From NCBI RefSeq assembly GCF_003313505.1, contig NZ_QMHO01000001.1, forward strand, positions 248,001-312,000: DNA of 64,000 bases, in the 5' to 3' direction. The notes under the pieces were generated by a model. That model saw only the letters and a program-made list of their open reading frames with translations. It did not search any database and was not told where the DNA came from. Position 1 is the stretch's first letter. Each line of letters starts with the position of its first letter. Position numbers and translations under genes: made by a program. This DNA comes from Pedobacter nanyangensis. Lineage in GTDB: Bacteria; Bacteroidota; Bacteroidia; Sphingobacteriales; Sphingobacteriaceae. Positions 16,039 to 27,000 of the stretch are shown here, one piece after another.

Positions 16039-17091
16039 CTATAATTTTACCTGCCTGATGATATTCTTAAGGTTAAGCTCAATAATATCCGTCATGTTCT
16101 TACAATCTTCATAGGCCGATTCCTTGTAGTAAACTGCCATACTTTTTTTTAGCCTCGTGATATTTTCTTTAGTCGTTAGCTCCTCTTTACAAGAAACATC
16201 CCTCAAATCGGTTAAACGATGGCGTTCACTGCGTACCCGATGTACAATGGACGACAATTCTTCCTGTTTGTACTGCTGAACCGTTTTCTCGGTGAGGTGC
16301 TCCATGCACAGTTTTACCAAAGGATAATTTTCCTTGAAAAATTGCGGCATGTAAACCTTGATATTGCCCTCGTAAAACTGCTGATCGAAATCTATTGCCC
16401 GTATGCGGAATTGGATATCGTCGAAATCAGGGGTTATTTGCACTACAAAATTGTAAGAACGCATGTCGCCCAACAAAGTAACCAAACAGCGCTCGTTAAA
16501 CTTTACAAACTCTTTTGCAATACGGGTAGGATTGTATTCCGCTTGATGTATCATTCCTTGGTTGAACACGTCACCAGGCAAACCCACAATATGCTCCTCG
16601 ATCATGGTATCGCCATCAACCAAATAATTTACCTGGTTTGGCGAAAGGATCTCCTCCAGTTCCAGGCCATAAATCCTGGAAGCGTCCGCCTTTTTCACAT
16701 AAAAATAATCGTAAACATCATTTAGGCGGTTCACTATTCTTATTCTAAATGGATGGGTGTTCCCAAAAGTACAATAGTCAATCCTATCGATATATTTATG
16801 CTCTACGATGCGCAAATTCCCTGAAGCTTTTAATTTGGCGTAAATTACCTTTAAACCGCTGTGCAGCTCCTCCATTTGACCCTGGGCATAGATAGGGCTT
16901 TCCCATAAAGTATCTTTACCGCTTTTATCTAGTATCGGATAGCTCTCGGTAAACGCTTTCAGCGCTTCGTAATTTACGGGCAAGCGTGCATCCCGCTGGT
17001 AGGTACGCAGGTATTTATGCAAATTTTCGCTAACTGGAAATATGGGCTTCTTTCTCGAAATCTTTACATCTGTTATTTCCATACCAATCAT
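16039..17091 (-). CDS. Uncharacterised protein with kinase-like catalytic motifs
   Basis: I do not recognise this 350-residue protein as a named family. Its centre reads LGDMRSYNFVVQ near residue 207 and IRAIDFDQQFYEG about 25 residues later. That spacing matches the catalytic loop (D....N) and metal-binding DFD of protein-kinase/aminoglycoside-phosphotransferase folds, though the HRD histidine is missing. No signal peptide or membrane segment is visible and the C-terminal third is helical and charged. It converges on the amide-ligase operon with a 5-nt gap, leaving no room for a terminator. An ATP at 17082 (Met 4) is an alternative start codon position. Confidence 0.75.
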   Translation of the reverse strand: MIGMEITDVKISRKKPIFPVSENLHKYLRTYQRDARLPVNYEALKAFTESYPILDKSGKDTLWESPIYAQGQMEELHSGLKVIYAKLKASGNLRIVEHKYIDRIDYCTFGNTHPFRIRIVNRLNDVYDYFYVKKADASRIYGLELEEILSPNQVNYLVDGDTMIEEHIVGLPGDVFNQGMIHQAEYNPTRIAKEFVKFNERCLVTLLGDMRSYNFVVQITPDFDDIQFRIRAIDFDQQFYEGNIKVYMPQFFKENYPLVKLCMEHLTEKTVQQYKQEELSSIVHRVRSERHRLTDLRDVSCKEELTTKENITRLKKSMAVYYKESAYEDCKNMTDIIELNLKNIIRQVKL

Positions 17092-17409
17092 TTTTGAATA
17101 AGATAACCCTTATTTAAGAAATATTAAAAAAACTTAAAGAAAAAATCACCGTTTAAGAAGCAACGACTCTTGGTTAATGCTACCGAGTTTGCGATGTACC
17201 TATGTGGTTCTTTTAGGTATTATATTAAACCACATCGGCACATAGGGGCATTTGCGGTTACCAATTGCAGCAGATAATTCTTAAAGAACAGGTAGAAAAA
17301 GTTTGTTCATTCCGAACTCAGGTTAAATGAAAATGATTTGATTTAAAAGTTTGAAGAAAACAAAAACCCCATGCATTGAAACATGGGGCCAGTATTTGGT
17401 TGTAAAAAG
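17092..17409. other. Intergenic region holding an inverted repeat and a terminator
   Basis: No gene is seen in these 318 bases. They hold a nested inverted repeat at 17199-17246 (CCTATGTG pairing with CACATAGG, and TGTGGTT with AACCACA inside it) and the OmpW-like gene's terminator at 17367-17388. The inverted repeat lies upstream of the minus-strand gene 16039-17091 and could be a cis-regulatory hairpin. Confidence 0.45.
17367..17388 (-). terminator. Intrinsic terminator of the OmpW-like gene
   Basis: CCCCATG at 17367-17373 pairs with CATGGGG at 17382-17388. On the minus strand the stem is followed by TTTTTG, 22 nt after the stop codon. Confidence 0.8.
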
Positions 17410-18045
17410 CTACAATTTTATTCCGATCCCGAAACTACATAACCAAGGGTTTATTTTAGTATCAGCCACTACGGTAGCTCCTCCCGCTACAGTAGGAATG
17501 GTGGTAACGGTAGCATCAGTGCTTAGCCATAGCTTTTTCACATCAAAATTGAGGAATAGCCTTTTGCTGATATCAAAATCAACCCCCAATTGAGCTGCTG
17601 GCGCAAAAGTGTTTTTGTATGAAGTTTTGGCAATGGCTGGCCCATCTTTAATCCCGTAAAAAATAGTGTAGTTCACGCCTGCCCCTACATAAGGTTGTAC
17701 TTGCTTACTTACAGGCAAGTGATAGGCCAGCGTTAAGGTTGGCGGCAGTAGCCAAACTTTTCCTAAATCTACATTGCCCAAAGCGGTGTTTACCGCACTT
17801 ACCTCATGTTTGGTGGTACCGAGAATAAGGTTAGCGGAGAAGTTTTTAGCCAGGAAATAGGTAAAATCCAGTTCGGGAATAATGGTGTTAGAGATATCGA
17901 CATCGCCGTTAATGGTGCTGATGGTTGCGCTTTCTTGAGGAATGACGGCCGTGGCACGCAGACGTACTCTAAAATCGCCTTTTTGCTGTGCAAATACACT
18001 TGTGGCTAATCCAATCAAAAGAAGTAGGGTTGATATTTTTCTCAT
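17410..18045 (-). CDS. OmpW family outer-membrane porin
   Basis: The 211-residue protein has a signal peptide (RKISTLLLLIGLATSVFAQQ) and the pattern of an eight-stranded OmpW barrel: GDFRVRLRATAVIPQ at the mature N-terminus, PELDFTYFLAKNFSANLILG, LLPPTLTLAYHLP, VQPYVGAGVNYTIFY, AAQLGVDFDISKRLFLNFDVKKLW and a C-terminal aromatic/aliphatic strand ending KINPWLCSFGIGIKL. OmpW proteins form narrow hydrophobic channels in the outer membrane. It is a single gene with its own terminator. Confidence 0.92.
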   Translation of the reverse strand: MRKISTLLLLIGLATSVFAQQKGDFRVRLRATAVIPQESATISTINGDVDISNTIIPELDFTYFLAKNFSANLILGTTKHEVSAVNTALGNVDLGKVWLLPPTLTLAYHLPVSKQVQPYVGAGVNYTIFYGIKDGPAIAKTSYKNTFAPAAQLGVDFDISKRLFLNFDVKKLWLSTDATVTTIPTVAGGATVVADTKINPWLCSFGIGIKL

Positions 18046-18360
18046 CGTATTATGTGATTTTGTTAAGACAATATTAGCATGAGAAATTGAGGTAATGAAT
18101 GAGCCAGGACAGCTTGTTTTGTGATGTTAGTTACTTGTAGCGTATTATATAATCATTTTGTTGCGCTGTTTGCTTGTGGTCACGCTGGGTTTATCGAAGC
18201 GTACTGGAGCAAACAAAACAATTCATAGTTTTTAGTTTTCTTATTAGGGTGCTTAGCGATTCTCTGTTCCTCGGAATGACAGCAAGGGGCACAAAAAAAT
18301 CCCGCTCTTTTGCAGAACGGGATTTCCAATATTTTATCAGGCAAAGCCGATGGTTATTTC
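18046..18360. other. Intergenic region with a degenerate dispersed-repeat remnant
   Basis: No coding frame is convincing in these 315 bases. The stretch at about 18240-18290 (GATTCTCTGTTCCTCGGAATGAC) resembles an edge of the palindromic dispersed repeat seen complete at 57916-58061. The pdhB terminator lies at the right end. Confidence 0.4.
18297..18325 (-). terminator. Intrinsic terminator of pdhB
   Basis: AAATCCCG (18297-18304) pairs with CGGGATTT (18318-18325). On the minus strand a T run follows the stem, 36 nt after the pdhB stop. Confidence 0.8.
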
Positions 18361-19347
<987 letters not shown>

Positions 19348-19371
19348 TGTTTTGCTGAAAATTAACGATGG

Positions 19372-19403
19372 CAAATATAATTATTACTTTGTTGCAATGC
19401 AAA
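19372..19403 (-). promoter_or_regulatory. pdhB promoter
   Basis: On the minus strand TTTG (19403-19400) and TATATTTG (19379-19372) are separated by 20 nt. This is an excellent match to the Bacteroidota -33/-7 promoter. It places the transcription start 15-20 nt before the pdhB ATG and supports the shorter start. Confidence 0.7.
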
Positions 19404-19500
19404 GGTTCAAAAAGCTCGTAATTGTAATATTGCAATTGGCTTACTGGCCGTAGAAAATGTTATAAAACAGATGATTTGCCAAATGAAAATTTGAAATCCC

Positions 19501-19857
19501 TTAGCCTTCTCCTGAAATATCTTCTCCAAAATGGATGATATTGCCGTTATTATCCAAAATGGAAAACTGTCTCATTCCCCAGGGCTTATTTTCCAACTTC
19601 CCATTGGGATGTACAATATCCAACGGTAAAAACTCTTTATAAAGCAGGTCTACGTTGGTTACGTTTACATAACAACCCGTATTCTTAGGTATTTCTTCAT
19701 CTAAAGTAGGCCAAAGATGGACCTGGATCTCATCTCTACTAAGAATGAGATAGCCATCCCAATTAGAATGAAAGGTAAAACCTAACTTTTGGGTATAAAA
19801 AGCAATCGTATCATCTGCATGGAGAGAAGCGAGAATTGGCACAGCGTGTTTTAGCAT
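19501..19857 (-). CDS. Small VOC/glyoxalase-like protein
   Basis: The 118-residue protein looks like a bleomycin-resistance/glyoxalase-type VOC protein: VPILASLHADDTIAFYTQKLGF forms the first module, YLILSRDEIQVHLW supplies a His, and RQFSILDNNGNIIHFGEDI closes the second module. It starts 2 nt beyond the nucleotidyltransferase stop (ATG at 19857, stop at 19860), so it belongs to the same minus-strand operon. Such proteins often bind and sequester a small ligand; the ligand is unknown. Confidence 0.85.
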   Translation of the reverse strand: MLKHAVPILASLHADDTIAFYTQKLGFTFHSNWDGYLILSRDEIQVHLWPTLDEEIPKNTGCYVNVTNVDLLYKEFLPLDIVHPNGKLENKPWGMRQFSILDNNGNIIHFGEDISGEG

Positions 19858-19859
19858 CG

Positions 19860-20330
19860 TTATTCTTCGTTACTGGTTTGAGAAAGCTTATCTAAATCAT
19901 TAATATCTTTTGGTCTTGCTGAGGATTTTTTTGCTTTGATCAAGTCCTTATAGTTAATGGTCCTTATGTTAAGTCCATCCTCAGAGAAAAACACTGCTTT
20001 CTGATAACACGCCTGAAACTCAAGTCCTTTTACAATAATCATCAAATCAATGGATACTGGAGGTCTGCCGAAACTAAAAACTTCCCATTCAGGATGATTC
20101 AAAAAATTTTCCTTCGTCATATCGAATACTGGAAGCCCAAATTGAAAGAAAGCAGAAACAAGTTTAGCGTAGTTCTCTTCCGTTCTTTCAACCCATATAT
20201 CCATATCTCCAGTGGTCCGAGAATAGCCATGTAAAATTACTGAATAGCCACCAATCAGCATATATTTAACATCATGGTGATTTAATGCTTGGATAAACTC
20301 TCGAAAGTCCTCATTAAATATGTTGCCCAT
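19860..20330 (-). CDS. Nucleotidyltransferase-fold protein (AbiEii/DUF6036-like)
   Basis: The 156-residue protein has a minimal nucleotidyltransferase core: YMLIGGYSVILHGYSRTTGDMDIWVE carries the helix-turn GG(Y)S and the metal-binding D-x-D, and PPVSIDLMIIV gives the third acidic strand. The C-terminal YKDLIKAKKSSARPKDINDL is typical of AbiEii-like and DUF6036 proteins, some of which are toxins that modify tRNA or other targets. It follows a 65-residue gene after 1 nt, an arrangement often seen in Bacteroidota that resembles a toxin-antitoxin pair. The toxin role is inference. Confidence 0.85.
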   Translation of the reverse strand: MGNIFNEDFREFIQALNHHDVKYMLIGGYSVILHGYSRTTGDMDIWVERTEENYAKLVSAFFQFGLPVFDMTKENFLNHPEWEVFSFGRPPVSIDLMIIVKGLEFQACYQKAVFFSEDGLNIRTINYKDLIKAKKSSARPKDINDLDKLSQTSNEE

Positions 20331-20331
20331 A

Positions 20332-20529
20332 TCACCTGATTTTTATCCTAAAGAAAGTCTTATCCATTTTTGGAGGATTAAATTCTGGATAATTGTAAGC
20401 AACACTATTAAGATAATTGGCAACCCGTAACCGTTCTTGCCAAGTCATGTTTTTGTATACAGCCACATCAGATTTATCTGCTTGTGCGGCAGTATGCGCT
20501 TTGAATGCTGTTCTATCTAGTCGCTGCAT
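20332..20529 (-). CDS. Small partner protein of the nucleotidyltransferase
   Basis: A 65-residue protein (starting MQRLDRTAFKAHTAAQADKS) with no known domain. The middle YKNMTWQERLRVANYLNSVAY and the basic end DKTFFRIKIR match a pattern I associate with small Bacteroidota proteins encoded next to nucleotidyltransferases. The genes are separated by a single base and must be co-transcribed. It could be an antitoxin or specificity subunit; no DNA-binding motif is evident. Confidence 0.75.
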   Translation of the reverse strand: MQRLDRTAFKAHTAAQADKSDVAVYKNMTWQERLRVANYLNSVAYNYPEFNPPKMDKTFFRIKIR

Positions 20530-20546
20530 GTTACAAATATAAGAAT

Positions 20547-21098
20547 TTACATACGGTGCTTTATATAGTACTCTGAATCTAATGCTTCATTTTCGAAGGT
20601 CATTTCTTTTTGCATCAATCGGTCAAATTGATAATTGTTTCTTAACAGCACTTTCCTTGAATTATCATTCCGTGGATCTATCTTGGCTTCTATGAGTTCG
20701 AGCTTAATGTTTTCAAAACCAAATTTCTCTACGGCTATAATGGCCTCTGGCACATAACCTTTTCCCCAATAATCTGGATGCAGCATATAACCTATTTCGG
20801 CTTTAAGTTCTTGTGGATAGAAATTGACGTAACCCATGATTCCATAAATTTCGTTGGGATTTTGAGCATTGCAAATGGCCCAGTTGATCGATTTACCTTC
20901 GCTAATGCCATTGGTGAGCATTGCAATTACGCCTAGCGCATCTTCCTCGGTTTTTGCTCTTGGCCGCGGAATGTAGCGCATGGCTTCTTCATTGCCCCGT
21001 ATTTTTATCACATATGGCACATCGGCTTCAACCACTTGCCGTAGCAGCAGGCGCTGTGTTCGTAAAACCGGAAACGGATTAAAATTTAGGTTAAGCAT
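20547..21098 (-). CDS. GNAT N-acetyltransferase (RimJ/RimL-like)
   Basis: The 183-residue protein follows the RimJ/RimL pattern: FPVLRTQRLLLRQVVEADVPYV at the start, INWAICNAQNPNEIYGIMGYVNF, EIGYMLHPDYWGKGYVPEAI carrying the acetyl-CoA pyrophosphate loop, and IEAKIDPRNDNSRKVLLRNNY near the end. These enzymes acetylate N-terminal amino groups or small molecules. It lies 17 nt upstream of the small ORF/nucleotidyltransferase pair on the same strand and may share its transcript. Confidence 0.92.
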   Translation of the reverse strand: MLNLNFNPFPVLRTQRLLLRQVVEADVPYVIKIRGNEEAMRYIPRPRAKTEEDALGVIAMLTNGISEGKSINWAICNAQNPNEIYGIMGYVNFYPQELKAEIGYMLHPDYWGKGYVPEAIIAVEKFGFENIKLELIEAKIDPRNDNSRKVLLRNNYQFDRLMQKEMTFENEALDSEYYIKHRM

Positions 21099-21160
21099 AT
21101 CGTAATTTACGATTTAGGTTGATGAGTTAAGAATATTGATCTGCCAGCATTACCGTGTAA

Positions 21161-23998
21161 TTAAACACCAAATAAGGTTTTATAAATAGAATAGCTATAA
21201 TTATCTGGCACCTGACTTGCCCTAAACGGCACATTCAGATCGAAAATTTCTGCTACTTTTTGCTGCAACTGCGCTAAAAATAGCGGCTTAATTTCTTCCA
21301 AATAAGCATCAGACAGCGTAGACTTTCTAGATCTAAAATATACATGCCCATCGGCCATGGTTTTTACGACGAACAAACTTGGCTCAACGCCTTGCCTCCC
21401 CGACTGCCTTTCGTAAGCGTAGGTGTAAATTAGTGTTTGGATTAAGGCTTTGTTGATATTTTTTCCATCCGTATCAAAAAGTTTGTCTATTTCCGAAAAG
21501 GTAAGTTTATCACTTCCGGTTTTATAGTCGATGATACGAGTTACGCCATTGCGTTCGTCGACCCTATCAATAAAGCCAAACAGTTTTACCTGCTGCATTT
21601 CTCCGTTGAGCTCAAATTCCAACTCGGTACTTATTTTTTCTTCCAGGCTAAGGATGGTAAAAGGGGCATCGGCTTCGTCTCTATTTAAAATGATATTTGC
21701 ATAGGCTTCCACAATCGCCAAAATCACCTTTTGCATGCCAGAATACTCCAAAGTACTCTCCTCCCTGTTGGTCATTACAAAATTGAAGGCTTTGGTTACC
21801 ATTTGCTTCAATGCTTTTCTCTTTACCAAAATCACATCTGCGGTAACTTCTTTCCCAATTTCTCCTATATAAAAATATTCCATCACCTTGTGCAATATAG
21901 AGCCTATCTGATTGGCTTCTATAACTGCGGTTACCTCCTCTGGCTCTTTAATTTCGGCAATGTATCGGAAGAAAAAATCAATAGGGTTAGAGATATACAT
22001 GGTTAAGGCCGATGGCGATAAAATCTTCTCTCCACTGAGATATCGCTGTAAAGCGGCTTGTATCACAGGATCTTTTTTATCGATAATGATTTCTTCCTTG
22101 GGCTCTGTGCTCACAGGCAGATTTAAGGACTGATAATTGAAGCTGAAACTACTTTCATACTCCAATTGCTTCAATATCCTACTGACTTCGCCGGTATTTC
22201 GTTCATCTGTTAGGCTATTATAGACAAAATTGATATCCTTAGCTCTTTGCAATAAACGATAGACCATATAAGAGGAAATGGCGTCCAAATTTTCGAGTAC
22301 TGGCAAACCGTAAGCTCTACGAATACTATCAGGAATAAAACTATTACCTATGGATGTCTTGGGGATAATTCCTTCATTGAAGCCCAGGAAAATAAGCCTA
22401 TCGAAATTGAGGTTACGGCTTTCCAGCAAACCCATCAATTGCACTCCTTTTAGGGGATCTCCGCTTAAAGGCACAGACACAGCCAACAAAGATTTCTGGA
22501 TGAGCTGCACCACAAAGCGAAACTCTTCTCCAGCCACAAAAGTTCTTAAAGTATCATTCAAACGAGTGAGCTCTTCGATGGTTTTCACTAGCAAATCCGC
22601 ATCAATTTTTTTCAACGACTGTTGTGTAGATAAACGTGCCAAAAGATACTTCATCACACTTAACAGCTCCTCAACTAAGTGAGCTGGGTCGTCTATCTTT
22701 TGATAAAATCTTTCGAAAATACCACCTTGCTTAATTAAGCGGTGCAAATCAATGCTTACTACATTATCACGCAATAATGCTTCTTGCACGTTGGCTTTTA
22801 ATTTTGCACTTAGCCCCGTTAGCGGATGAGTAACAAAAGCTTCCAAAGTTTGATAGGCTACCTTGTTTGTTTCTTTCAATTCTAACTGGGTGGCCAACCA
22901 CAAATCGGCCAGGCCAAAAACGGTGGAACCCGCCAAAGCAAAGCCCATGGTTACGTTGAGGTCTATACCATCATTAATGGTTTGCAGTGCGGGCATCAGC
23001 AATTGTTCGTCGGCTAAAATAACCGCTGTGGTACCCACCTCTTCCTTCCCATCCTCATCTCCAATAATTTGATGGAGGATTTTCGCCTGTGCACTTTGCC
23101 CCTGAACCTTGTAGACATTCACCGTATGCTTCGCGGAAGTAAAACCATTACCATCACCTTCGAAGGCGTTTTTTAAACCTAGTTGTTTAAAATTCTTTCT
23201 TAAAAACAATCCCGCTTCTTGAAGCTCATCATCCAAGTAGTAAGTGTCTGTATCGAAGTAAAACAGCGCCTTATCTGCTTCCTGCAAGTGTGTAAATACT
23301 TTTGCCTCGGCTCTGGTCAACGCATTAAAGCCTACAAATATGATTTTCCCCCGGTTAAAGGAGTTGATAAAATCAGACGTGGTTAAATCTGTATTGGCCA
23401 AATGACGATAAACTTGCCCATTGGTGATGTAATTTTGTGCTTTTAGCGCTTCGTGAAACAATTGATATAAACGTGGCATGCGTCGCCACATTTTGATAAA
23501 AAGCTCCTGCTGTTTTTTATGCTTTCCTTCGCTATACGATTGCCAAAACTGCGCTAAAAAATCATATTGTTCTTTACTGAGGTAGTCGAATTCCAGATTG
23601 ATTTGTGCTACATCTTCCATTTCCTGGTAAAGCTTGTTGGCATCTACCAAGTCATTATCGATCTGGGCAAAATCACTAAGCATAATTTTGGCCAAGGGGA
23701 AAAACTGACTGCTCTTCATGGGCGCAAGACCCTCTTCCTCTAATAACCTATTGTATATTTTAAGTAGGGTAAAAAACTGTAAATAGAAATCGGCTGGTTT
23801 TTCTTTTATACTTCCAGCAAAAAACTCTTGGATGGTATATATGGCAGGACTAAAAAATGGCTTTTGGATAATATCGGCCAAATATTTACGCAAATAGGTT
23901 GCTGGCCTGTTGTTATTGAAAACAATGGCACAATGCTGTAAATCATCACCAAATTTGGCAACTAAATCTTCTGCAACTTCTTTTAAAAATGGTGTCAT
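21161..23998 (-). CDS. AddB-like subunit with C-terminal PD-(D/E)XK nuclease
   Basis: The 945-residue protein is the AddB-type partner of an AddAB double-strand-break repair complex. The N-terminal part has a degenerate superfamily 1 helicase fold (HCAIVFNNNRPATYLRKYL, VQLMGLLESRNLNFDRLIFLGFNEGIIPK) without a usable Walker A motif. The C-terminal nuclease contains VKLFGFIDRVDE and RIIDYKTGSDK, the D..DYK core. Cysteines of the AddB Fe-S cluster known from Bacillus are not apparent, as is usual for this phylum. It lies directly downstream of the addA-like gene (71 nt). Confidence 0.9.
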   Translation of the reverse strand: MTPFLKEVAEDLVAKFGDDLQHCAIVFNNNRPATYLRKYLADIIQKPFFSPAIYTIQEFFAGSIKEKPADFYLQFFTLLKIYNRLLEEEGLAPMKSSQFFPLAKIMLSDFAQIDNDLVDANKLYQEMEDVAQINLEFDYLSKEQYDFLAQFWQSYSEGKHKKQQELFIKMWRRMPRLYQLFHEALKAQNYITNGQVYRHLANTDLTTSDFINSFNRGKIIFVGFNALTRAEAKVFTHLQEADKALFYFDTDTYYLDDELQEAGLFLRKNFKQLGLKNAFEGDGNGFTSAKHTVNVYKVQGQSAQAKILHQIIGDEDGKEEVGTTAVILADEQLLMPALQTINDGIDLNVTMGFALAGSTVFGLADLWLATQLELKETNKVAYQTLEAFVTHPLTGLSAKLKANVQEALLRDNVVSIDLHRLIKQGGIFERFYQKIDDPAHLVEELLSVMKYLLARLSTQQSLKKIDADLLVKTIEELTRLNDTLRTFVAGEEFRFVVQLIQKSLLAVSVPLSGDPLKGVQLMGLLESRNLNFDRLIFLGFNEGIIPKTSIGNSFIPDSIRRAYGLPVLENLDAISSYMVYRLLQRAKDINFVYNSLTDERNTGEVSRILKQLEYESSFSFNYQSLNLPVSTEPKEEIIIDKKDPVIQAALQRYLSGEKILSPSALTMYISNPIDFFFRYIAEIKEPEEVTAVIEANQIGSILHKVMEYFYIGEIGKEVTADVILVKRKALKQMVTKAFNFVMTNREESTLEYSGMQKVILAIVEAYANIILNRDEADAPFTILSLEEKISTELEFELNGEMQQVKLFGFIDRVDERNGVTRIIDYKTGSDKLTFSEIDKLFDTDGKNINKALIQTLIYTYAYERQSGRQGVEPSLFVVKTMADGHVYFRSRKSTLSDAYLEEIKPLFLAQLQQKVAEIFDLNVPFRASQVPDNYSYSIYKTLFGV

Positions 23999-24069
23999 TT
24001 AACTTACGATTTTAGATTGACAAGTGACGATTTTAGGCGTCAAACAACGTACAACTTATTACTTAAAAT

Positions 24070-27000
24070 CTATACTTCTTTCAATTCTTTAGTCACGGCA
24101 TAAAACAAGTAGGTTTTTACCTTCTGAAAACCCATTTGCAATAACAGGTCCTTATAGTTTAAGATCTGCTCAATATGTTGGTCGCTTTGCTCCAAAGTAA
24201 ACTTATAATCTAAAATAGCTACCCCTTCGTCGTCAATTAAAATACGATCTGGTCGATGTAGCTTACCGTTGGCGTCAATAATATTTTTTTCGATGATACT
24301 TTCGGTAGATTTATCGAAAATAGCCTTTAACTCGGGATGATTTAAAACTTCCATGACTTCTTCATGCAATGTTTCCACTTCCTGTTCTGCAATCACTCCG
24401 CTAAGTAATAACTCATCTAGGTAACTTTGTACTTCTTTTTGGTTAGCCGCATTGGCCAATACTTCGTGCTTGATTGAACCTAAACGACCTGATTGTTCTA
24501 TGTTGAGTACGTGCTGCAAATGTTTATCCTGCGAAGGCACGTACAAAGCCGACAGTCGATTGGTGGTGGGATATTCCTCCAATTCAAATCCATTGCTTTC
24601 GTTTACCTCAGGCTTTTCCAGCACATGGTCTATAATTTCGTATCGATTTGTGGCGTCAAAACCGTCGTCGTCGACCGAGCTTAATTGCCCTACTACTTGC
24701 GCCAACGCATCGCCTACGGAACTGATATTCGAAGCATCCTTTTTCTCCATCACCGACAGGTACAGATAATCTTTGGAACGGGTAGTGGCTACGTAAAGCA
24801 TGTTTAAGGCATCCAAATTACTATCCAGCAGCTCTTTATAATAGGCTTTGGCCACCGTTGAGTTACTGAGTTCTTCCGCAAATTTCAGTGGAATACCACC
24901 CAACTCCTTATAAATGGTATCTTCGGCCGAGACCCAAAAAATAGAATTGGCTTTTGTTTTAAGCTCCCAATTACAAAAAGGCACAAAAACAGCTCTAAAT
25001 GCCAATCCTTTGGATTTATGGATGGTCACAATTTGTACCGCATTCGCTTCATCTGGCGAAGGCAGAGACTGTCGTACCCCGTCTTCATCCCACCAAGTGA
25101 GGAAGTTGACAATGCCTTTCTCGCCCAAACGCATGGCATTGGCTACCAAATCTCTAAATGCCAACAAATAAGGAATATGCTGCTTTAATTTAGGCAGCCC
25201 GTAAGCTCCGATAAGGTTTTCTACCAGCTCAATCAAAGGCAGTTGCATCCAACTTTGCCAGTTTTCGCAAAGCGATTTTGGAAGTAATGAAGACAAGCTG
25301 CTTAACGATTTACCTGTTAAGGCCAAATATGCCGATGGCTCAATTGTTTTTTGTTGCAAGCGATGATAAAGCGAAATACAATTGGCCTTATACAAGGCCG
25401 TTTGCGAGTCTATCCCCACCAACACTTTCAGCGTATTCACGATGAGTTGCACGGCACTGTTGTTGGCTACCATTAACGCTTCGCCAGACAACACAGGGAT
25501 ATTGTGCTCCATTAAGCGGGTTACACAAAGCATTGCCTCCATATTAGAACGCACCAAAATAGCCATGTCTTTTTCCTGATAGGCTTTTTCGGTTTTAAGA
25601 AATTTAATCTCCTCAATCACGTCCTGTAAAGCTATCTCGCGATAAACCGTTTCTGAAAATCTTTCTATTTCTTCACTTACATCGTCCTTCCCAAAGCGTT
25701 TTACTTTAATGGTTCCTCCAGCTTTGGTAAATGGGGAAAGGTTTTGTTTGGCCTTGGCATATACCGAAGTGACAATATCGCTGTAGCCGTTTTCGTCCCA
25801 CCATTGCAACAATTCGTCTGATTTTTCAGTGACATTTTCGTTCAGCTTATTTTGCACCACCAATGGCAACGCTTGATACAAATAATTGTTAAAACTGATG
25901 ATATTTTCGGTACTGCGATAGTTTTCTTCCAAATGATCGTCGAGCACATTTGCCGCACCTATTTCGTTTTTTACCTGTTGATGGAGGATGTTCCAATCGC
26001 CATTACGCCAGCGATAGATGGATTGTTTAGTGTCCCCCACAATCAGGTTATCGATATGTTTTTGGCTTGGGGAAGCAATGGCGTTTGATAGGATAGACCT
26101 GAAACTTTTCCATTGGTTCACCGAAGTGTCTTGAAATTCATCAAACAAAAAGTTCCTATACTTGCTGCCCACTTTTTCCCAAATGAAGGAGGGATTTTCG
26201 CCTGCGTCATCCGTAATTCCAGTAATCAGCTTCTGTGCATCACTAATTAAGAGGTTGTCGTTCTCGTTTCGATAATTGCTAAGCAGCATTGCCACTTCCT
26301 GCATCAAACGCAGGTAATAAAGATTTTTATTAAAAGCGATGGAGAGGCTATAAGTCGCCAAATTAGCATCGTAGTATGCCTTAATAGCGGTCATCTGCTC
26401 ATTTAGCGCCTGATAGAATTGTGGTAAATCCACCCCTTTTTGGAACCATTCGTCGGGCGTATCTATCAATTTAAAAACAGCATCGAGCTTGGAAAAATCT
26501 CCCCGAGCAATATTGAGAATTTTCAGCAAGCCGTTACGAGATTTTCCCTTTAACTGGTCGGCACTTACACCGTGATTTTCCAAGAGCTGCCAAGCAGTAG
26601 CTCCAAGCTCCTTTAACCTATCCTGAAAACTTTGGATTTGGCTTTTGGTAACGCTGATATATTTTTTGAAGAGCTCATCCAAATTAGCTAAACCCAAGGA
26701 ATTTATGGCGATTTCAAAAACTTCGTAGCTGTCCTTAAACACTTCACTAATGAGGTTCATCAGCTCGGCTTTGTAATTCCAGCTCTTATTGTCGCCAATG
26801 CGTTCAAGGGCCAGGTCAATGATCCATTGAAGCAGTTGCTGATTATGGTTCAGGCTTTCATCAAGCTTTTCCACCAGCTCATTCTTCACCTTGTCGTAGT
26901 TCATTTCCAAGGTGTAATCGGCATTAAGGCCCAACTCAAAAGCAAAGCCACGGATTACTTTTTGTACAAATCCATCAATGGTACTTACCGCAAAGCGACT

